Shown here: piece after piece, positions 1 to 6,491 of the stretch
How the letters are laid out: every line of letters begins with the position of its first letter
Position numbering within the stretch: the first letter of the stretch is position 1
Origin: Fredricksoniimonas sp964643325
GTDB lineage: Bacteria; Omnitrophota; Gorgyraeia; Zapsychrales; Fredricksoniimonadaceae
Length of the DNA: 12,845 bases
Direction: 5' to 3'
NCBI GenBank assembly: GCA_964643325.1
Contig: CAZXSE010000025.1
Coordinates: 1 to 12,845 of the forward strand
Position numbers and translations under genes: made by a program
Notes under the pieces: generated by a model
Database searches by the model: none
What the model was told of the DNA's origin: nothing
What the model saw: only the letters and a program-made list of their open reading frames with translations

Positions 1-1
1 A

Positions 2-3000
2 GCAACGGGCGGCGCGATCACTGTTGGCCTCATTGATAATAATGCCGGTGGTAATGGTTATTTGAATGATCTGACGATCACGGCTGATGCCGCAACCGAC
101 GGGCAGGTCAATCTTAACGGCAGCATCACTACTGATGATGACACCATCACGGCGGGTGAGATATCGATCACCGGGAATATTGTTGTCGGGGGGAGCATTA
201 CCATTGATTCGAACGGGGCTCAGACCAATAACAGCGGGTCTATCTCCCTGCTCGGGACCATATCAGCGACCGGAGCGAACAACCTGACGCTTGATCTGAC
301 GACCAGTGATAATTGGGCCGGCAATGCGACGCTCGGCACGTTCACCAATACGGGCGGGTCTTATATTAACAACCTTAGTATCTTGACAGCCAGCGGCGGT
401 GTTGCGGGCAGGACATCGGGAAATATCATTCTGCAGGGCGCCGTTTATACATTGGGAACGCAGGATTATAATACAGCGGGCGCGGGTGGCGCAACTCACG
501 GGACCACCACCATTAACGGCGATCTGACCGCGGTGAATAATAATATCACTTTTGCCACGAACAGCGCGGTCATTCTTGGCGCCAATGCGATCATCAATAC
601 CGGGACCGGGACCATTACGGCCAACAGCACCATCACAGGAAATCATAACCTGACCTTGCAGTCTGATGTGCTTAATCTGCTCGGGGCTGTTAATTTGACA
701 GACGGCAATCTGAATATTTACAGGAACACGGCAGGGGCCATTGATGTGGGCGATGACAATGGCGCCGGGTTCGTTGTTTCGGATGCAACGCTGGACCTCA
801 TCACGACCACAGGTATTGTGACCATTGGCAACGCCTCGACAACAGTGATCACGGTCGATCAGGTCAGCGCGACCTTCGCCGGCACGTTGAAACTGGTGAA
901 TGCCGGGCTTAACGACATTATTTTCTCCGGTAATGCGTCAACCTTCACGGGAGGGTTGTATTTGCAGAGCCAGGATGATGTCAGGATCAATGTGGACACA
1001 ACAACAGGCGCGGCGGTGACGGTCGTGGCGGATTCTGATGGCAACGGCGGCCTTTTTGTCGTCGGGGCAGGTGCCACGCTTAATACCACTAACACGGGCC
1101 TTACGGTCACGGCGTCCGATGTGACCGTGACGGGCAATATCAACGCAGGCGCGGGTACGGTAGCTATCAGTAACTCCATCGCCGGGCAGACGATCGGCTT
1201 GGGCGCTACGGCGGGAGACTTGACCCTTGACGGAGCCGAGATGCAACTGATCACGGCCGCGGCCTTGAACCTGGGCAACGGCACCAACGGCAGCATCACG
1301 GTTAACGGCATTACGGCTGCGAACAGCAACAATATCGGCACGGTCACGTTGAATGCTACGGCGGACAATGCGTCGGTGACATTCGCGACCGCGGCTTCTA
1401 CTTTTAATGCGTTGACCGTTAATGCCGATGATGGCATTGTGGTGGATGTTGATGTGACCGCGGATACGGGCGCGATAGCCATGAACGGCGATGCGGACGG
1501 GGCGGCTGACGCGAGTGACAAGGTCATATTAGCGACTGGCGTTGATCTTGTTGCAGCAACGGACCTTACTGTGCTTGCGACCACGGGCGGTATTGATCTG
1601 AGCGGCGTTGGAGGAACCACGACTTTGACGGCATTGGGCGGTTCAGTGATCTTGGATGTGATCAGGGATACATTGGCTAGCGACCTTGCGCTTACGATCT
1701 CAGCTACAACAGATGTGACATTGGCGGGAGTTGTCATGATAGGGGGCGGTGCGCTGAGCGTCACCGCGGATAGCGATGATAACGGCACCAATACACTGCT
1801 GGCCAACGGGACATTGACGGCGACGGGTATAACGCTCGCTAATGGCGGCACCGGTACCAATGACACCATTGATCTTAACGCAGATGTTAATGCAGATACT
1901 GGAGCGCTGATCATTCAGAATTCCGCCACGGTTGATCTTGCGGCAAATGTGGATCTTGCGGGCGCATCAGTGGCAGCAAGTACGAATGTGGGTGTGATTA
2001 ACTTGAGCGGCGCAGGAACGAATCGGGTGACGGCAGTAAGTGGCTCGGTGACGCTGGCGGCGATCACGGATACGGCGAACATCGCGGCCTTGACGCTGAA
2101 CGCGGCCACCGACATGACGCTGGCGGGGGTTGCGCTGGATAACGGCGGTGCGAGCCTGCTGACGATCAATGTGGATACGGCCAGCGGCGGCGCGCAGACA
2201 CTGGCGATCAACGGGGATATTGCCGTTGTGTCGCTGGATGTTAATGGTACAGGTGCTAATGACATCGTGTCACTCGGTGCCGGTGCGGATATTACGACAA
2301 CAACGAGCGCCATCTCATTGGCTGCTGCGGATAACATCGCGAGCATCGTCCTGGCGGGTGCCGGGTCGAACGTCATCACATCGGCCGGTGCCTTGACGCT
2401 GGCGGCGATCACGGATACGGCGAACATCGCGGCCTTGACGCTGAACGCNNNNNNNNNNNNNNNNNNNNNNNNNNNNNNNNNNNNNNNNNNNNNNNNNNNN
2501 NNNNNNNNNNNNNNNNNNNNNNNNNNNNNNNNNNNNNNNNNNNNNNNNATCACATCGGCCGGTGCCTTGACGCTGGCGGCGATCACGGATACGGCGAACA
2601 TCGTCGAGCTCGAACTGAACGCCGGTACTGATATCACGCTGGCCAGTGTTGTGTTGAACAACGGTGGGGCGAGTTTACTGGACGTCAACCTTGATACCGG
2701 AGTTGGCGGCGCCCAGACATTAGCGGTAACAGGGGTCATCACTGTCGGCACCTTGACCGCGAATGGCCTGGGGATCGATGATGCCATGAACTTTAACGGG
2801 GCGGTAACAACAACAGTAGGCGGCATTGCTGTGGATACCGCGAACACTGTTGATTTTGATGCGGCGATCATTTCCGCAACGAGTTTGCTGGTCCAGAATA
2901 TCAATACGAGTGTTATTTTTGACGGGAACATCACTGCCACGACAACGATCGATGTTGACAGCACGGGATCTATCGCGCAGAACGGCAAGATCCTGGGCGG

Positions 3001-5001
3001 CACGAACCTGGACTATGACGCGAGCACGACCATCGGGATCAATGACACCATCGCTGTCAGCGGCACGGTCGACATCGATTCAACGGGTGTTACCACCATC
3101 GGCGCCAACGGCGACATTACCGCCGGCGGTGCGGTGACCTTCGGCGCGGCGAAAGCCGGCACGCTGACCACTTCCGGCGACATCACAACGAGTGATGACA
3201 ACATCACCTTCACCCGCGCGGTGACGTTGGCAGGCGTTGTTGCGCTGGATACGACCGGAACTGCGGCAGGCAACATCCTGTTCTCATCGACCATCGCCAC
3301 CGGCGGCAATAACCTGACACTCGATGCCGGCGCGGCGGGCAACATCACCTTGAGCGGGGCCTTAACGGGCGGCGGCGACCTGACGGTAACCGATGGCGCG
3401 ATCCAGTCCTACGCGGCGCTGACGGTCAACCTGCTCAACATCCTCGATGCTACAACGAGCGTTACCTTCAACGGTGCGGTAGCAGCAACGACAACGGTCG
3501 ATGTTAACAGCGGCGGTTCGATCGTTCAGGGCAGCACGATGGCCGGTACGAACATCGACTATGACGCGGGTACGACGATCGCGATCAACAATATGATCAA
3601 CGCCAGCGGCACGGTCGACATCGATTCAACGGGTGTTACCACCATCGGCGCCAACGGCNNNNNNNNNNNNNNNNNNNNNNNNNNNNNNNNNNNNNNNNNN
3701 NNNNNNNNNNNNNNNNNNNNNNNNNNNNNNNNNNNNNNNNNNNNNNNNNNNNNNNNNNGCGGCGACCTGACGGTAACCGATGGCGCGATCCAGTCCTACG
3801 CGGCGCTGACGGTGAACCTGCTGAACATCGTGGATGCAACCACCAGCGTTACCTTCAATGGTATCGTGACATCAACGACCACCGTCAATGTGACGGGCGC
3901 GGCCGCGAGCACGGTCACATTGAACGCCTTGATGACGACGGGCGGGAATGTCACGATCAACGCGGGCGCGATCACCCTGGCCGGCGCCACGGCGGCGATC
4001 ACGGCCAATGCCGGGGCAAGCGATGTCACGCTGACGGCCCAAACCGGCGCGATCACATCCGGCGGCGCGGCGGTGGACATCACGGCCAATGACCTTGTCT
4101 TGAGCGCGGTTACGGGCATCGGGACATCGGCCAACGCGCTGTTGACCGCTGTTGATACTGTGGCGGCAACGAACACGACATCAGGCGATATCGCGCTGAG
4201 TAACACGGGCGCTCTGGATGTTGTCGCGGCAGGGATCACGAATGCCAACGGCAATGTTTATCTGACAGGGGATGGCAATATCACCCTGACGGGCGCGGTC
4301 ACAAGCACCAATGTTGAGATCACGGCCGGTGGATCCATCTATGACGATGATGATGCCGAGGCCATGGATGTGGTGGCTACCGGGACCGCGATGCTCAAGG
4401 CGACTACAGGCACGGTCGGCACTTCTTCCAATCCGATCGAAGTGAATATCACCGGGGTCCTTAGCGTCTTCGCTGGCGGCGAGACGGCGGACATGATCTC
4501 CGTGAACATCAACGGCACGGCGCAGGACGATACGCTGANNNNNNNNNNNNNNNNNNNNNNNNNNNNNNNNNNNNNNNNNNNNNNNNNNNNNNNNNNNNNN
4601 NNNNNNNNNNNNNNNNNNNNNNNNNNNNNNNNNNNNNNACGGCGGACATGATCTCCGTGAACATCAACGGCACGGCGCAGGACGATACGCTGACCCTGCT
4701 GAATGCTCCGACGGGCCTGGTGCTGTTCAATAACCGCCTGATGGGGTATGGGTCTGCAACCCTGGAATATCAGCGCGCCATGATGCAGGCTTTCCCGAGG
4801 GTCGTGGACCTGATGGAAGATAACCTCCTGCCGACCGACGGGTTTGATTTTGGCGGCGACCTGTTCACGGTGCCGTCGAACCTGTTGTCAGGGTTCGGCT
4901 ATTCGGGCCTTGAACTTAACAGCATGATGGGTGATTCGCTGTCGTTCGTCACGCCTGACAAGATGAAGTCTTGGGTTGATGTGAGGATCCTGGGCTTCTA
5001 A
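2..5001 (+). CDS. Giant secreted beta-strand-repeat adhesin (filamentous-haemagglutinin-like), 5' partial, interrupted by three assembly gaps
   Basis: The frame is open from the window edge, so the first Met codon near the edge is internal and the N-terminus (signal, possible TPS domain) is missing. The protein is Gly/Ala/Thr/Asn/Asp-rich, shows no cysteine and few Lys or aromatic residues, and repeats short strand motifs such as GNITLTGAV, SGSVTLAAI and GTSANALLTAVDT. Such repeats typify right-handed beta-helix passengers of large surface adhesins. Two longer in-frame repeat families lie inside it (115 and 182 residues). Read literally, the frame breaks at the third N run. Merging the 55-base duplicate there restores one frame to the TAA at 4999-5001. 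With all gaps repaired by the repeat logic, at least about 1,724 residues are visible. The last ~105 residues are non-repetitive and end in Phe, with no autotransporter barrel visible. Surface adhesion is inferred from family resemblance; substrate and secretion route are unknown. Confidence 0.8.
2051..2914 (+). repeat. In-frame 345-bp (115-residue) tandem repeat, at least three copies, containing gap 1
   Basis: Copies begin at 2051, 2396 and 2570 with the shared peptide TLAAITDTANI. The first two starts are 345 bases apart. The distance from the second to the third becomes 345 if the 100-base N run stands for 271 bases. The first two copies share an exact 55-base block (2049-2103 and 2394-2448). 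Copies two and three share another (2375-2429 and 2549-2603). The third copy diverges after TANI. A looser relative, with SVILDVIRDTLAS, lies upstream near 1640. Near-identical inner copies flanked by decayed outer ones suggest recent duplication or gene conversion. Confidence 0.85.
2449..2548. other. Scaffold gap 1 (100 N), probable collapsed tandem repeat
   Basis: A run of exactly 100 N, a conventional placeholder rather than a measured length. The contig to the left ends with a 55-base block also found at 2049-2103. The contig to the right begins with a 55-base block also found at 2375-2429. The simplest filling is one more copy of 2104-2374 (271 bases), or 271 plus multiples of 345. Both 100 and 271 leave remainder 1 on division by 3, which is why the frame survives the placeholder. 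Confidence 0.9.
2906..3900 (+). repeat. In-frame ~546-bp (182-residue) repeat, two copies plus the start of a third, containing gap 2
   Basis: Peptides TSVIFDGNITATTTIDV, TSVTFNGAVAATTTVDV and TSVTFNGIVTSTTTVNV mark copies starting near 2906, 3455 and 3842. Exact 55-base blocks recur at 3058-3112 and 3604-3658, 546 bases apart, and at 3372-3426 and 3759-3813. Copy one differs from copy two by about one codon in its first half. The interior of the second copy is hidden by the N run. By comparison with copy one, 259 bases are missing. Confidence 0.85.
3659..3758. other. Scaffold gap 2 (100 N), probable unresolved repeat copy
   Basis: The left contig ends in a 55-base exact copy of 3058-3112. 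The right contig starts with a 55-base exact copy of 3372-3426. If the hidden part equals the first copy, the true gap is 259 bases (equivalent of 3113-3371), which keeps the reading frame. Additional 546-base units cannot be excluded. Confidence 0.9.
4539..4638. other. Scaffold gap 3 (100 N), probable unmerged 55-base contig overlap
   Basis: The 55 bases before the gap (4484-4538) and the 55 bases after it (4639-4693) are identical. Removing the gap plus one copy (155 bases) joins the upstream frame exactly to the downstream frame. Read literally, the gap splits the adhesin and creates a false stop about 13 bases past the N run and a false new start at 4648. Confidence 0.92.
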
Positions 5002-5026
5002 GTAAAGAGAAACCGTTCGATCATAT

Positions 5027-5065
5027 CCGGGGCATGCCCTTAATAAGGCGTGCCCCGGTTTTTTT
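5027..5065 (+). terminator. Rho-independent terminator of the adhesin gene
   Basis: A 12-bp stem with one G-T wobble (5027-5038 pairing with 5047-5058) closes an eight-base loop and is followed by seven T residues (5059-5065). It starts 25 bases after the adhesin stop codon. Confidence 0.92.
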
Positions 5066-5083
5066 ATGAAAAACACATCATTC

Positions 5084-5111
5084 TTGCAATTTAAGACCTC
5101 TTTGTTACAAT
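5084..5111 (+). promoter_or_regulatory. Sigma-70-type extended -10 promoter of glyQS
   Basis: TTGCAA (5084-5089) and TACAAT (5106-5111) are separated by 16 bases. TGT directly before the -10 box supplies an extended -10 element. Expected transcription start is about 5118, only some four bases before the ATG at 5122. There is no Shine-Dalgarno sequence, so the message would be almost leaderless. Confidence 0.65.
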
Positions 5112-5121
5112 ACACAGAATT

Positions 5122-6435
5122 ATGGCTTCTCCCGAATTAATGGACAAGGTCGTTGCCCTCTGCAAACGACGCGGTTTTATCTTCCCGTCCTCCGAGATCT
5201 ACGGCGGTTTGAACGGTGCCTGGGATTACGGCCCCATGGGCTCCCAGCTCAAGCGCAACGTCAAGGATGCCTGGTGGAAGGCCGTTGTTCAACTGCGCGA
5301 TGACATGGTCGGGCTTGATGCGTCGATCCTCATGCATCCCAAGACCTGGGAAGCTTCCGGACATACCGCGAACTTTGCGGATATGATGGTGGATTGCAAG
5401 AACACCAAGTGCGGCAAGAGGTTGCGTCCGGACCATATCGAGGGCGGCAAGTGCCCGGGTTGCGGCGGCACTGTTTTCACAGAGGCGCGCGCGTTCAATT
5501 TGATGCTTAAGACTTTTCTGGGCGCCATGGAGGATTCCAGCGCTGTTGTGTATCTTCGTCCCGAGACCGCGCAGGGTATCTTTGTGAATTTCGCCAATGT
5601 GATCGATGCCACGCATCGCAAGCTTCCGTTCGGCATCGCCCAGATCGGGAAGTCGTTCCGCAACGAGATCACACCCGGGAACTTCACGTTCCGCACCCGC
5701 GAGTTCGAACAGATGGAGATCGAATATTTCACGACGCCCGATAAGGCCGAGGAATGTTATAAGGCCTGGATCGCGGCGCGGCATCAGTGGTATCTTGACC
5801 TTGGTATGCGTAAAGAAAACCTGCAATTACGCGAGCACGCGAAGGATGAGCTGGCGCATTACGCCGCCGGATGCACGGATGTTGAGTATCTTTTTCCATT
5901 CGGCTGGTCGGAGCTTGAGGGCATTGCCAACCGCACGGATTACGACCTGAAACAGCACGCACAGGCCTCGGGCAAAAAACTCATTTACAAAGATCCTGTC
6001 ACGAACCAGGAATTCTATCCGTATGTCATCGAGCCTTCCGGCGGGTGCGATCGCGCCACGCTGGCATTTCTCGTCGATGCGTACCATGAAGAGCAGGTCA
6101 ACGACGGCACGCGCGTGGTCATGAAGTTCCATCCCGCGCTGGCGCCCGTCAAGGTGGCGATATTTCCGCTGTTGAAAAAGAACGCGGAGCTGGTATCGCT
6201 GGCGAAGGACATCAAGACGGACTTAAAGCGCGAATGGAATTGCGTTTACGATGATACGGGCGCGATCGGCAAGTTATATCGCCGGCAGGACGAGATCGGA
6301 ACGCCGTTCTGTGTGACCGTTGATGTGCAGTCGCTGGAAGACAGGCATGTGACCGTGCGCGAACGCGACACCATGAAGCAGGAGCGCGTCAGCGTCGAGA
6401 ATTTAAAGGCGTATCTGAAAGAACGTTTGGCTTGA
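5122..6435 (+). CDS. glyQS: Glycine--tRNA ligase, single-chain alpha2 type
   Basis: Charges tRNA-Gly with glycine in the cytoplasm. It is a class II synthetase of 437 residues, at the short end for the alpha2 (archaeal/eukaryotic-like) type and distinct from the two-subunit GlyQ/GlyS enzyme. Visible parts: the N-terminal RRGFIFPSSEIYGG signature (17-30) with WDYGPMG (34-40); an inserted putative zinc ribbon with Cys92, Cys97, Cys111 and Cys114; RPETAQGIF (146-154); class II motif 2 starting FRNE (179-182) and running to EIEYF; motif 3 around GGCDR with Arg311; and an HGTP anticodon-binding domain from about 343 to the end. The start at 5122 is the first ATG after the promoter. Met7 (5140) is a possible alternative, since neither has a Shine-Dalgarno sequence. 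The gene appears to be transcribed alone or with read-through into ppdK, 56 bases downstream. Confidence 0.97.
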   Translation: MASPELMDKVVALCKRRGFIFPSSEIYGGLNGAWDYGPMGSQLKRNVKDAWWKAVVQLRDDMVGLDASILMHPKTWEASGHTANFADMMVDCKNTKCGKRLRPDHIEGGKCPGCGGTVFTEARAFNLMLKTFLGAMEDSSAVVYLRPETAQGIFVNFANVIDATHRKLPFGIAQIGKSFRNEITPGNFTFRTREFEQMEIEYFTTPDKAEECYKAWIAARHQWYLDLGMRKENLQLREHAKDELAHYAAGCTDVEYLFPFGWSELEGIANRTDYDLKQHAQASGKKLIYKDPVTNQEFYPYVIEPSGGCDRATLAFLVDAYHEEQVNDGTRVVMKFHPALAPVKVAIFPLLKKNAELVSLAKDIKTDLKREWNCVYDDTGAIGKLYRRQDEIGTPFCVTVDVQSLEDRHVTVRERDTMKQERVSVENLKAYLKERLA

Positions 6436-6437
6436 TC

Positions 6438-6465
6438 CCGGGCAATCGTGCCCGGCAGATATAAT
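6438..6465 (+). promoter_or_regulatory. ppdK promoter candidate: consensus -10 with a palindrome in the -35 region
   Basis: TATAAT (6460-6465) is a perfect -10 box 26 bases before the ppdK ATG. No -35 box lies at 16-18 bases. That place is taken by a perfect 7-bp inverted repeat with a four-base loop (6438-6444 and 6449-6455), just after the glyQS stop. The palindrome could be an activator or repressor site, or a short hairpin ending the glyQS transcript. It has no T tract, so a classical terminator is unlikely. Confidence 0.5.
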
Positions 6466-6491
6466 GTAAAACAACAGAAGGAGTAGTACAG

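Noticed and set aside
859..3003. Two long open frames on the minus strand (859-1914 and 1915-3003) opposite the adhesin
   Set aside because: They mirror the repetitive Thr/Ala/Gly codons of the plus-strand gene, one runs through the N gap, and they show low-complexity Ser/Val/Ala/Pro content with no domain.
2049..3813. CRISPR-like array in the repeat region
   Set aside because: Repeats are hundreds of bases long, in frame and coding, with no short regular repeat-spacer pattern.
4648..5001. Independent 117-residue gene beginning at the ATG at 4648
   Set aside because: The start lies in the 55-base duplicated contig end; merging the overlap makes it the C-terminus of the adhesin. No ribosome-binding site can be seen because N precedes it.
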